A stretch of DNA of 10,630 nucleotides from Psilocybe azurescens (GCA_023853785.1 JAJIRX010000502.1:1-10630), one strand, 5' to 3'; positions 1-7,455 are shown, counted from the first letter of the stretch. Notes: generated from the letters alone by a model not told the origin. Numbers and translations are program-made.

Positions 1-350
1 TCTAAGCGCTCCAATTCAGTGTTTTGTGAACCGGTTTCTTTTGCTTAGTTTCAATAGCATGAGTCACTATAGTTCTTTTTCTTTTATACCTCTGCCAGGC
101 CTGGCCATACATTGCCACTGCTAGTAGAGAAGGACAAATACGCATTACATGACTTGCCAACTCAGTTTAACCGTACGAACGGACAGTTCCGAGTTATATA
201 CATTTTCATTAAAACTTTTAAACTAGGCTAGTTAACACTTCACACTCAAACTTGCGTTTGTATTGCACTCTGAGCTCCAGACATCGTCTAACTCATTCAC
301 ATATATCCTCGCATGTCTATACACATCTCACCACACCTACAACTTCATCT
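1..350. other. Non-coding leader, possibly part of a copia LTR/5' UTR
   Basis: No reading frame of note. The stretch is AT-rich with pyrimidine-rich tracts towards its 3' end and lies directly upstream of the copia gag relic on the same strand, so an LTR or 5' leader is the natural guess. I found no second copy of it in the window, no clear TG...CA borders and no convincing primer-binding site, so the LTR assignment is inference only. Confidence 0.3.
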
Positions 351-379
351 GACATCATGGCACTCTGTACTTCACACAA

Positions 380-1040
380 TGGCAAATGATCACCAAATCC
401 CACTTGAATACTACCAACTATAACACTTGGTCTGGTCTCATGACTGCCTATCTCAATCTAAAGGGATATGGCGCATAGTCAGCAGTGCTAAGGCCAGCCC
501 GCTCTCTGACATCCCGACTGCTGGGAGCAAGCTGTGCTTGAATTGTACCATGAGCATTGATAAAGCGTGTGGGATGATCTACTTGCATTTGGACAATGAT
601 CAGAAGATCTATGTGAAGGCTGTCAAGGATGACCCCATTCAAATGTGGGAAGCCCTCAAAGCTGTTCATCAGCAAAAGCACCCAGGCAACAGATTCAATG
701 CATATGATGATCTGTTCTCTATCTGAAAGGAGGAAGGTGAAAACCTTGGCCCTGATCAATAAGTAGAACAAGCTGTTTTGCTCATTTTCAACTTAGGCCC
801 AAGGACTTTGACTTGACCAAGTTAGATGAAGAGCTTACATCTATCATTGATTAGGGCTCTTCCTAACGAGTACAATGCATTTGCATCGTCTCCTCCTTTT
901 GGACAAGTTGGACAAGGCTATTATTAATCAGGCCTTTGTCACAGAAAATACAACTTCGTCGCCGTGCTTCTGATATGCCTGCAGTTGCTACTGCATTCCA
1001 ACCACTCCTGCACCATCTGCCTCCAAGAGGTCTTACACTC
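380..1040 (+). pseudogene. Copia gag, N-terminal part (broken)
   Basis: Gag of a copia element forms the virus-like particle that packages element RNA in the cytoplasm. Here the frame starting near ATG 380 carries NTTNYNTWSGLMTAYLNLKG, then shifts by one base at about 466 into the frame with IWRIVSS and, further on, DKACGMIYLHLDND and MWEALKAVHQQKHPGNRF. This W...L.LKG.W.IV...A...I...L......W..L pattern is typical of copia gag domains (UBN2/gag-polypeptide type). A TGA at about 724 interrupts FSI-KEEGENLG, and more shifts follow (PKDFDLTKLDEELTS, then LDKLDKAIINQAFVTE). The C-terminal part, with the knuckle, resumes at about 2197 beyond the inserted element. Confidence 0.75.
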
Positions 1041-1064
1041 CCCCACAGGTACCGATCGGAACCG
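1041..1064 (+). repeat. Left terminal inverted repeat of the 1156-bp element
   Basis: Starts CCCCACAGGTACCG. It differs from the reverse complement of the right end at only two of 24 positions, both A/G differences. A transposase would be expected to bind or cut here; that role is inferred. Confidence 0.78.
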
Positions 1065-1315
1065 GTCGAATCCGACCGGTTCCGTAATTTTATTTGGCAT
1101 GTCCTCCCCAAATTAGCAGTAAATGTCTAATTTTCCGACCGGATTCCGACTGGATTCTGATCGAAACCACCGGTACCGACCGGTTCCACTGTTAACAAGT
1201 CCGACCAAAATCCAATGGAATCCGACTGGAATCCGACTGGAATCTAAGTGGAATTCATAATTTGAACCAATTAGACCCAATTCCGAGTGGAATCTGAGTG
1301 GTACCAAGCGGAACC
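1065..1315. repeat. Left subterminal array of GGAATCCGACT / CCGACCGGTTCC motifs
   Basis: Degenerate 11-13 bp motifs are packed here in both orientations, for example two consecutive GGAATCCGACT units around 1215-1240 and CCGACCGGTTCC-like copies around 1070-1080 and 1177-1188. CCGGTACCGACCGG and similar words make local palindromes. Subterminal motif clusters are often transposase binding sites in DNA transposons; that function is inferred. Confidence 0.65.
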
Positions 1316-2092
1316 ATATTATGTCAGCATACTATTTACAGCTCAGCAAGTAATAACGCAAAAGTATACATAGATCTTAACAGTTTGTGACAAATTTGGT
1401 ATTGTTAGAATTGTAAAATTGAGGAGAATATGTTTATGTAATAGTTATATAAAATTAAAAATTTCTGGTAAAGAAATACCTATTTTTCATATAAATCTGT
1501 GCTTATATAATCTAAATGTCTTGAATAAAATTAATCTTTGTATTCCATTAATTTCTATTATTGTAACATTATTAATATATAGCTAACAGAGTGCTATTTT
1601 GTTGCAAAATGTAGTTTACAATATCTATATATATTCAAATTTACAGTATTTTGTATATTGAACATGCTGACATAATATTATGATGATAGTGTAATTACAG
1701 ATGCATTGCCCTCAATTTTCTGATCATTTTGATATATAATATGTGGGTATAGCTTCAGAGAAAGTGCCAGAATATATTATTGGGTGTTGTAAAGAATGGT
1801 ATATAATTCATAAAATGTTGATAATACAAAGCAATAATAGTGTAGTTGGTAATGTGTGTATAGAATTAATATGTATGAAGCTGTTGGTTCAATTCCTGTT
1901 GAGTGTATTTTATAATTTTGCATTTATTACAAATATCATGTATTACTGAATGATTCTTGGAAACTTATGTAAATATTATATAATACTGACTAATAGACTA
2001 CATCATGTGATTTCAATATTATTTAAACATGTAAGCAATTATTATGTAATGCTGACTAAGCATTGTATTATACACTGAACAAAGTACATTAT
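1316..2092. other. AT-rich, gene-free core of the inserted element
   Basis: I see no supported gene in these roughly 780 bases; the longest plus-strand frame (1743-1949) has no recognisable motif and a composition expected from AT-rich DNA. A perfect 15-bp inverted pair is present: 1316-1330 and 1664-1678 (ATGCTGACATAATAT on one strand). A related ATGCTGACTAAGC word occurs near 2050. Confidence 0.55.
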
Positions 2093-2172
2093 GAAATTCC
2101 GACCAGATTCCGACCGGTTCAGTGAGGTCAAGTGGATTCCATCGGTTCTGACCAGTTCCGACTGGGTCCAAG
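2093..2172. repeat. Right subterminal array of CCGACCGGTTC motifs
   Basis: Shorter counterpart of the left array: ATTCCGACCAGATTCCGACCGGTTC, then GGTTCTGACCAGTTCCGACTGG follow one another, with the same CCGAC(C/T)GG core as the left array. The sharp switch from AT-rich core to GC-rich array near 2093 marks its inner edge. Confidence 0.6.
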
Positions 2173-2196
2173 CGGTTCCGACCGGTACCCGTGGGG
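2173..2196 (-). repeat. Right terminal inverted repeat of the 1156-bp element
   Basis: Reads CCCCACGGGTACCG from the minus strand. Followed on the plus strand by CACT, which is also found just outside the left end. Confidence 0.78.
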
Positions 2197-2541
2197 CACT
2201 GTAAAGTACTGGCCTCGAGCCAAAGTGTCGTTTTGCGATATGACTAACCATGTCATGGAACATTGCCACAGTTCATAAATCCGCAGAAAGAGGCCAAGGG
2301 GCGTTCAGGAGAATACATGCAAAGGCAACAGGGCAAGCAGAACTCAGAGGCTACCAGTGAGGATAAAGAGTCCAAAGGCAGTAGATTTTTCAAATGCAAG
2401 TGCTCTTATTACCAATATTCCTTCTTTCCACACACTCCACTGACTATGATTGATTTTGACACAGGTGACTTCTCATTGACCCCTCATCGCAATTGGGTTA
2501 AATTATGCCCCTCTACGCATACCAATCAAGTTAGCAGATGA
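2197..2541 (+). pseudogene. Copia gag C-terminus, zinc knuckle and protease start (broken)
   Basis: After the inserted element the copia frame resumes. At 2226-2266 a CX2CX4HX4C zinc knuckle (CRFC-DMTN-H-VMEH-C) is readable if one base is added to the TTTT run at 2231-2234; as given, the frame breaks there. Such knuckles bind the element's RNA. A lysine/glutamine-rich linker follows (FINPQKEAKGRSGEY). FDTGDFSLTPHRNW at about 2455-2495 matches the copia retropepsin site, D(S/T)G followed by a TPHR-type segment, with Asp at 2458. The frame changes again near 2520 into the next segment. Confidence 0.7.
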
Positions 2542-2951
2542 AAGAATTATTTATTCTGCTGGGGTGGGCACTGTGTTCTTTGAACCAGTTGTAAATGGAA
2601 AGAAGGCTCAAAGCATTGAGTTAACAAGAGTATTACATGTACCAGATCTCTGTAACAATTTGTTGTCTGTTGTATTTAACAAAGCACAAAGCTTCAACAT
2701 TACTATTGATGCCAAATATATGAATTTCTATCACAGACAGCTCATCTGTTCTCTGCTGATATTAAGGCGTCAATCTGTGCTTTGTTGAATGGTTTTCAGT
2801 TCCAATTTCAGAGTCTGCATTTGTTCAATAATTCCACTCTACCTCTTGATATCACTCTGTGGCATCGCTGTTTGCACATCATAGCTACACAGATGTCCAC
2901 AAGATGATTAAAGGAAACATGGTCATGGACAAGCTTCCTCCCAATCTGTGA
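2542..2951 (+). pseudogene. Copia protease end and GAG-pre-integrase (broken)
   Basis: The frame from about 2531 reads KLADERIIYSAGVGTVFFEP and then LTRVLHVPDLCNNLLSV, the hallmark of the copia protease to pre-integrase junction (L..VL.VP.L..NLLSV). After stops and a frame change, TLPLDITLWHR (to 2868) and AHHSYTDVHKMIKGNMVMD (from about 2874) give the GAG-pre-integrase pattern LWHRR.AH. The frame ends at TGA 2949-2951. The CxxC of the integrase zinc finger (usually C.PC..GK) is not found, so copia sequence is cut off here, probably by truncation at the LINE border. Confidence 0.75.
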
Positions 2952-3149
2952 TTGCGGAGCTATTACCTGCAGAAGACAGCACCATTCGAAGGCCTTTGGC
3001 TCGGTCGTGCCTCCTGGACCCTCTCCATCTCTCCCCCTTGGTTGACCACGGTGGGAGCAATGAACAACGTCTTACGACCCTGGCTGAACCTGTTTGCTCC
3101 TCCCACAGGAGCATGCAGGCCAGCCTCTTATCAAACACACAGGATAAAG

Positions 3150-4265
3150 GAAGGCAGGGCTGATAAGCCTGCTCCTCCTCCCCTGCTCCTCCTCAACCCC
3201 TGCCCTCTGGCCAAGAAACCAGTTGCCCAATCAGAGGCCCCTCCAGTGCCTCCCTCTTCCACCCGCCCTGTGCATCCTACCCTGTTCCTTACGCTGAGGC
3301 CTCGCAAGAAGGTGCAAATCCAGCAGCCAGCTATGCCGGCTGCCCCTCCGTCCCGTCCCCCTCCTTTGAGGGTAGGAGGATTCAGATTACACCTTCCGGC
3401 CTCCAGGCACAGATGCTCATCAACGTGGGAGATCATGCGAACGCAAATCTCACCACCTTGTTCAAGGACCTGTCTACAGACATCCTCTCTGCCAGGGCCT
3501 TCTTAAGGTCTGGTGTTGAAGTAGTGTACAATGGATACTCTGCCCACCGACAAAGTCCCCAGCAAGCGACACAGAGATTCTCCGTGCAACGTCACTGCCA
3601 TTTTAAGACCCACCATTCCACCTTGTGTGTGGCATGCCCACGTCCAAATTGTTTTTTGAATTGTCGACGTTCCTCGGTTCAAGGTACTCAATATGACCTG
3701 GACCATCTCACTGAACAAGAAGAGGTTGCTTGGCACTCAAAGCCTCTCCCATTTAGACTTCATCGCACATTCTATGCAGAGACCCCGTGATCCAGCCCAA
3801 GGCAGCACTACCGCCTGCTTTCTTTGACATCTGGGACACCACCTCTGGTGCTCGCAGCCTTAGCTTGTTGACAAACAGTTCATGTTCAAGAGTCGCCCCC
3901 TCTGGATACGTTCTAGTTCGAAGAGCTCCAGCGTCCTCTGCACTTGGTGTTGGAAGTGGGGTCATCCGTCAGCCGCTGTCATGTGGTCGCCTAAATGCCC
4001 GTGTTGCTCTGGTCCTCACAAGCTGGAGGGCATTGCGCCGTTGCAGGCTGCAAAGGCAATCCGAGCAGACCCTCCGCAGGCTCCAACGCCTGCTGGGGAG
4101 CCTTGCCCTCACCTCCCTTGCTGCCGTGCGGAAGAATCATGGTGCCCATGAGTGCGCTTGCATGTTCTGGGGTCACAGGTTCAATCAGCTTTGGCATGTC
4201 GAAATATTGTCAGGTACAGCGAATTCATTCGCGCCCGTCATCCCAAACCAGCAGTCATTAGGATG
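3150..4265 (+). pseudogene. LINE ORF1 (gag-like nucleic-acid-binding protein, broken)
   Basis: ORF1 of such LINEs binds element RNA. A Pro-rich N-terminal part contains KKPVAQSEAPPVPPSSTRP and RKKVQIQQPAMPAAPPSRPP (to about 3365). A different frame gives LINVGDHANANLTTLFKDL from 3416. Near 3819 FFDIWDTTSGARSLSLL resembles the segment before the knuckles. Knuckle 1 is at 3939 (CTWCWKWGH, fitting CX2CX4H); its last Cys is one base out of frame (TGT at about 3979). CPCCSGPH follows, then GEPCPHLPCC, and in another frame ECACMFWGHRFNQLWH (to about 4200), the typical end of this family's knuckle block. At least four frame changes make it a pseudogene. Confidence 0.68.
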
Positions 4266-4291
4266 AGTCAAACATCCAGGACCTTCTGGTT

Positions 4292-4530
4292 AGAATTTTG
4301 AGTTTCAACTGCGCAAAGTCCAGCCTAAGCGTGAAACTCTGAACATTTTGTATTAGCATATGATATTGTTTTTATCCAAGAACCTCCTGGAGGTTTGTAA
4401 TACCGCACTGTCTACTTCTCGTAAGTCTGGATGATGTCATCGGTGCCCATTGCATCCAGCCTGGTTGCCTATGGTCGTAATCCTGAACCCAATGTCGTTG
4501 GGGTTATGGCCTAACCGAGGTCTTTCCTTT
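4292..4530 (+). pseudogene. LINE ORF2, endonuclease start only (broken)
   Basis: ORF2 would encode a target-nicking endonuclease plus reverse transcriptase. RILSFNCAKSSLSV (4292 on) is the usual opening strand of the endonuclease fold in fungal LINEs. A stop follows, then in another frame YDIVFIQEPPGGL (from 4359), whose Gln-Glu at 4377-4382 is the metal-binding Glu motif. HPAWLPMV, from about 4453 in a third frame, fits the next conserved segment. Sequence beyond about 4530 is unrelated, so no catalytic His and no reverse transcriptase are present. Confidence 0.65.
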
Positions 4531-4944
4531 CCCCACACAATCCATATGGACTCCAGTGGACTCCAGTGGACTCCACTGGACTGGAACTGGACTGCAATCC
4601 ACTGGAGTCCACTGGACTTCTCTGCACTGGACTCCTGCCAAATTTTCAGTCCAGTCTCAGTCCAGTGGATTGAGAGTCCAGTCAAGTCCACTGGAGTCCA
4701 CTGGACTGGGCTTAAATATTCACTGAATAACAACAAATAATATGTTTATTAGGACAGTCCACTGGATGCAATAATTAACACAATATCCAAGTATAATCAT
4801 TAGTTATTAATATTAATATCAATTGCAAAAAAATAACATAAAAATTGATGCTGTATAATAACAATTCACTGAGACAATATTTAAATATACCAGGGAGCAA
4901 CACCTCCCATAAATAAAATTTTGCATTTTGTTCAGTCCGTGGGG
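4531..4944. mobile_element. Possible 414-bp element with CCCCAC...GTGGGG ends, in the LINE endonuclease
   Basis: LINE similarity ends close to CCCCAC at 4531, and GTGGGG occurs at 4939-4944. These six bases are the same ends as those of the 1156-bp element, and here too a GC-rich motif array lies next to one end, followed by an AT-rich, gene-free core (about 4715-4935). Beyond the six bases the ends do not match well, no target duplication is visible, and LINE sequence does not clearly resume after 4944. The left border is reasonable; the right border could be chance. Confidence 0.42.
4548..4712. repeat. Palindrome-rich array of GGACTCCACT / CCAGTGGACT motifs
   Basis: About 165 bases built almost entirely from a 10-bp motif, GGACTCCA(G/C)T, in both orientations, such as GGACTCCAGTGGACTCCAGT and CACTGGAGTCCACTGGACT. 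Many hairpins are possible because CCACTGG and GGACTCC pair with neighbouring copies. A stray copy (CAGTCCACTGG) is at 4755-4765. The core TCC-ACTGGA resembles the array of the 1156-bp element (TCCGACTGGA). Confidence 0.8.
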
Positions 4945-5425
4945 TAAGAATTTCACAGGCGCATGTGTGCGCTTCTTTGGCATTATTAATCAGCACGCGC
5001 CATCAAACGGATGTGTGTGCTGTCACTGCTTCCTTTCCAACCACCACCATCTCCCTCTTCCCTTTCTCTCTCCGTTGCCTTGCCCTCTTCACGCTGCCGT
5101 TGTCACATCCCACCATCCCTCACCACCGCCACCCTTCTCGCCTCGCAGACGGCCTCGTCATCACCATCTGCAAGGCGGATCGGTGCTGCCTTCGCCGCTG
5201 CTCAAAATGGGAGGAAGGGGACCTGGGAGGAACCAGGGAAGGAGGTGAGTACATACCGTCCCACCTGTCCCCTTCTTTGCTAACAAACCACGCAGGAGCA
5301 GACCCCCATCGATGGCACAAGGCGCTGGTGAGGGCATGCAGTGTCCTCCTTGCCGTCGTGGTGGCTGCCATTGGGTATCCCAACATGGGCAACCGTAGCC
5401 ACCAGTGCATACTGCTGCCTCCGCC
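4945..5425. other. C-rich non-coding stretch with an intron-like segment
   Basis: I see no recognisable gene. 4966-4980 holds a small hairpin-capable word (GCGCA-TGTG-TGCGC). From about 5010 the plus strand becomes strongly pyrimidine-rich. Frames stay open because TA is rare here, which is not evidence of coding. A canonical-looking intron sits at 5245-5295. Confidence 0.45.
5245..5295 (+). other. Intron-like segment (51 bp)
   Basis: Donor GTGAGT at 5245, branch-like CTAAC at 5280-5284 and acceptor GCAG ending at 5295 match the pattern of the introns further down the window. Joining the flanks gives a short frame from ATG 5207 with CPPCRRGGCHW before a TAG near 5398, about 46 residues. No family is recognised; it may be a chance match or the trace of a transcript. 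Confidence 0.4.
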
Positions 5426-6240
5426 GTTGCCAGCTCAGGTGGCCCCATCATCGTGCCAGCTCAGGCGGCCCCATGTCGTCTTGCCCCGCCGGACCCTCCT
5501 GTGGCTGCCACGTCACTCCACCCTCGCGTTGCCTGCTCATCCAGCCCCATTGGCCCACCCCGCTGCACCCCTCTGCAGCTGCCAGCCCACACCCCTCGGC
5601 GTTGCCAGCTCGTGGCCCCCCCATTGTGCCACCCGCTGCACCCTCTGTGGCCGCCACACCCGCCTCCGCTGTTGCCAGCTCATGTGGCCCCCCATGCATG
5701 CACCCCTCTGTGGCCGCCACGCCACCGCTGCCTCTGCTGTTGCCGGCTCGTGTGGCCCCCACATTGTGCCACCCGCTGTACCCTTCATGGCCGCCACGCT
5801 ACCCGCCCCCTCGATGTTGCCAGCTCGTGGGCCCCCCATCGTGCCACCTCTCTGTGGCCGCCACTCCCGCCCCCTCGCGTTGCCAGTTCGTGGCCTCCAC
5901 ATCGTGCCACCCTCTGTGGCTGCCACACTACCCGCCACCTCTGCCGTTGCCAGCTCATGGCCCCCACATCGTGCCACCCCGCTGCACCCTCTGTGGCTGC
6001 CACACTACCCCGCCTCCACGCCACCCCGCCCCTCCCACGCTACCCGCCCCTCCCACGCTACCCGCCCCTCCGCCATTGCCAGCTTGTGTGGCCCCCCATC
6101 GTGCCCCCCTGTGGACCCTTCTGGCTGCCATGCCACCATCACCTCTGCCATTGTGCTCAGGTGGCCCCCGTCAGGCCACCTTGCTCACCCCCTCTGTTGC
6201 TGCCAGCTCACCTGCCTGCAGCCCTGTGTCTGCTCCTATA
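5426..6240. repeat. C-rich minisatellite, about ten degenerate units of 63-129 bp
   Basis: The word GTTGCCAGCTC (or close variants) recurs at 5426, 5528, 5601, 5671, 5739, 5816, 5879, 5946, 6075, 6150 and 6196. Between copies comes a common order: GTGGCCCCCC, ATCGTGCCACC, GCTGCACCC, CTCTGTGGC(C/T)GCCAC, then CCGCC(C/T)C. Spacings of 102, 73, 70, 68, 77, 63, 67, 129, 75 and 46 are not multiples of three, so units change frame from copy to copy. A shorter repeat (CCTCCCACGCTACCCGCC) is tandem at about 6034-6066. All three plus frames and long minus frames are open, which reflects composition. I do not call a protein here. Confidence 0.75.
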
Positions 6241-6505
6241 TGTGATGTGTTGTCCTTGTCCCTGTCCCCTCTTGCATGATGTTCTCTATGTAGTTATATA
6301 GCTAACTTTTTACAATGTATATAGCCTTAGTTAGCATATATATATATATTTATGTATTCACTGGGCTTGAATTTTCGTAGTGAACTTGGATTTATGGAGT
6401 ATTTATATGAGTTACCATATTAAGATTACTCTCTGCTTGAAGCGCAGATTGCCTCTTGTTCCGTAACTGCCATCATCACTGTACTGCTAGCTCACCACCT
6501 GCACT
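6241..6505 (+). promoter_or_regulatory. Upstream region of the 6506 gene
   Basis: Base composition drops from C-rich to AT-rich at about 6285. A TATATATATATATTTATG run at about 6338-6355 lies some 155 bases before the start codon and could serve as a TATA-like element. A pyrimidine-rich leader (CTCACCACCTGCACT) comes just before the ATG, which has A at -3. No specific operator is recognised. Confidence 0.4.
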
Positions 6506-6932
6506 ATGCCTGCTACTACTAGGTCTACCACCAAAGCTACACCTGCTGCTTCTGCTGTTGCTTCTAATAGCAGGAAGAGGCAAGGGTCTAGTGCTGCTCA
6601 GACTGCTAAGAAGAGATTAAGGTCTGGTTCAAACAGGGCAGCCAAGACAGATCTAGAGAAGGAGGAGGAAGGAGGAGAGGGAGGGAGGAGGGGGGAGGAG
6701 GAAGGAAGGAGGAGGAGGAGGAGGAGGAGGAGAGGGAGGAAGGAGGAAGGGGAGGGAGGAGGGGAGGAAGGGGAGAAGGAGGACAGGGAGGAAGGGGAGG
6801 AAGGAGGAGGGGAGGAGGGGAGGAGGGGGAGGAGGGGGGGATGGAGCAGGGTTACCAGATCTGGGGAGATGGTGGTTGATAAGTTGAGGAAAGGGGGAGA
6901 AGAGGGAAAGCAACTTTGAAGAAAGAGGTCAA
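6506..6932 (+). CDS. Exon 1: basic Ser/Thr/Ala-rich N-terminus with purine-tract insert
   Basis: ATG 6506 is the first ATG after the AT-rich region and has A at -3. The first 50 codons read as a disordered basic segment with KKRLRSGSNRAAK as a likely nuclear signal. From codon 50 the GGA-rich tract gives alternating Glu, Gly and Arg. As read, the frame ends in TGA 6917; one frame over, GKATLKKEVK leads cleanly into the donor at 6933, so the tract has probably changed length by a non-multiple of three. Confidence 0.5.
6655..6841 (+). repeat. GGA-rich purine tract (187 bases with one pyrimidine)
   Basis: From 6655 to 6841 the only pyrimidine is C at 6784. Units GGA, GGAA and GGGGA alternate, and several runs of three or more G make G-quadruplex or triplex formation plausible. 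The tract lies inside exon 1 and is the likely cause of the frame loss before the first intron. Confidence 0.85.
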
Positions 6933-6981
6933 GTAAGAAGTTATTGACTATATTTTAATTTATTTCTAACTTTATTTTCAG
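6933..6981 (+). other. Intron 1 (49 bp)
   Basis: GTAAGA donor, CTAAC branch site at 6966-6970 and TTTTCAG acceptor. Splicing joins GTC-AA to A-TCA, giving VKSKQRRTTAEK. Confidence 0.65.
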
Positions 6982-7061
6982 ATCAAAACAGCGTAGGACA
7001 ACTGCAGAGAAAATGCAGCTGTTGAAGCTGAGGAAGCTAAGCGGATTAGGAAACAGACTCA
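6982..7061 (+). CDS. Exon 2 (Lys/Arg/Glu-rich, broken)
   Basis: SKQRRTTAEK is read up to the AAAA run at 7010-7013; beyond it, the neighbouring frame gives NAAVEAEEAKRIRKQTQ, a charged helix-like segment. One missing A explains the change. The donor GTGAGT follows at 7062; the acceptor (AAG at 7123 or CAG at 7132) is uncertain. Confidence 0.5.
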
Positions 7062-7132
7062 GTGAGTTTGTTTTTGTTCTTTGTTTATATATATATATTA
7101 AAATATTTTAAGCACTTTAAAAGTTCTGGCAG
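7062..7132 (+). other. Intron 2 (end uncertain)
   Basis: GTGAGT donor and an AT-rich body with a TATATATATAT run. The CAG at 7130-7132 is a standard acceptor, but a frame reading KFWQKEVIQLPP across 7121-7156 would favour an earlier acceptor. Confidence 0.45.
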
Positions 7133-7157
7133 AAGGAGGTGATTCAGTTGCCTCCTC

Positions 7158-7404
7158 ATGCGTTCAGCACCAGTCTCTACAATTGAGTCTCTTCTGACTG
7201 CTATTTCTTCAACTGGTGGTACTGGAACTGCAGCTATCAATGCTGAAGCTACAACTCTGTCTGCTGCTGCCCCAAGCATCAATGATGCTCCTACTCCTCT
7301 TGTCTCAACCACTACAATGTCTTTGCCTGCTCCAGATATTTCTGCTCCAGTTGCTATCAGTTCAGAGGAGCAGAAAACATCTGAAAACAAGCTTTCTGAT
7401 GAAG
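7158..7404 (+). CDS. Exon 3: Ser/Thr/Ala/Pro-rich linker
   Basis: The frame reads MRSAPVSTIESLLTAISSTG and then a Thr/Ala/Pro-rich, probably disordered run ending in EEQKTSENKLSDE. ATG 7158 need not be a start: upstream KEVIQLPPH in another frame suggests the exon begins near 7121-7133 and has lost a base just before 7158. The donor GTTGGT at 7405 is weak, but splicing to 7456 keeps the frame (GA-G/AT). Confidence 0.5.
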
Positions 7405-7455
7405 GTTGGTGTTTATATTTATATTTATTTTAATTATTTATTTAATTATAAACAG
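7405..7455 (+). other. Intron 3 (51 bp)
   Basis: GTTGGT donor, T/A-rich body and AAACAG acceptor. Phase is preserved between the two flanking exons, which supports it despite the weak donor. Confidence 0.55.

Larger units (their letters stand above)
1041..2196. mobile_element. 1156-bp non-autonomous element with terminal inverted repeats, inserted in copia gag
   Basis: The ends match as inverted repeats: 1041-1064 (CCCCACAGGTACCGATCGG...) and the reverse complement of 2173-2196 agree at 22 of 24 positions. Inside each end lies an array of degenerate GGAATCCGACT / CCGACCGGTTCC motifs; the core (about 1316-2092) is AT-rich and holds no protein-like frame. The copia gag similarity stops at the left end and resumes at the right end, which independently supports insertion. 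CACT occurs just outside each end (1036-1039 and 2197-2200, offset by one C on the left), a possible 4-bp target duplication. No transposase is encoded, so it would need a partner in trans. Superfamily unknown. Confidence 0.75.
380..2951 (+). mobile_element. Ty1/copia retrotransposon relic (gag to GAG-pre-integrase), interrupted by an insertion
   Basis: Pieces of a copia polyprotein occur in the right order on the plus strand: a gag domain (about 380-1040), a zinc knuckle (2226-2266), an aspartic protease DTG motif (2458-2466) and a GAG-pre-integrase motif (LWHR at 2857, then HHSYTDV). Integrase, reverse transcriptase and RNase H are absent; copia similarity stops at a TGA at 2949 and LINE-like sequence follows. 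A 1156-bp element sits inside gag at 1041-2196. The element is dead as read: frames change repeatedly and stops occur, for example TGA at about 724. Family assignment rests on domain order and motifs; I am sure of copia, not of the clade. Confidence 0.82.
2980..4530 (+). mobile_element. Tad1-like LINE relic (ORF1 and start of ORF2)
   Basis: The order of parts fits a fungal non-LTR retrotransposon: a Pro-rich ORF1 start (about 3150-3400), a poorly readable middle, Cys/His knuckles (about 3939-4190) and the start of an apurinic-type endonuclease (4292-4530). Reverse transcriptase is missing, since similarity stops where the GGACTCC array begins. LINE copies are usually 5'-truncated by reverse transcription, whereas this one keeps 5' parts and loses 3' ones, so a later insertion or deletion is more likely. 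The 5' border with copia, between 2951 and about 3150, is not resolved. Confidence 0.72.

Noticed and set aside
1..350. A defined copia LTR
   Set aside because: No second copy in the window, and no clear TG...CA borders or primer-binding site.
1743..1949. 68-codon frame in the AT-rich core of the inserted element
   Set aside because: Short, composition as expected of AT-rich DNA, no motif and no splice or start context to support it.
4548..4712. Possible CRISPR-like array
   Set aside because: Units are 10 bp, contiguous and in both orientations, without spacers, and the window is fungal.
4437..4740. Frames on both strands with WTPLD / SPLDF repeats
   Set aside because: Translation of the GGACTCCACT array; both strands are open because the motif is near-palindromic and lacks stops.
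5448..6024. Minus-strand frames rich in Gly, Trp and Ala (VAATEG, HELATAE repeats)
   Set aside because: Antisense reading of the minisatellite; the same repeat appears in several minus frames, so it reflects DNA repetition and not protein conservation.
4965..6245. Long Cys/Pro/His/Ala-rich plus-strand frame of 426 codons and overlapping frames of about 300 codons
   Set aside because: Open in every frame because of C-rich repeats with few TA dinucleotides; repeat spacing does not keep any frame, and no domain is recognisable.
6653..6913. Minus-strand Pro/Ser/Leu-rich frame
   Set aside because: Antisense of the purine tract; low complexity with no motif.
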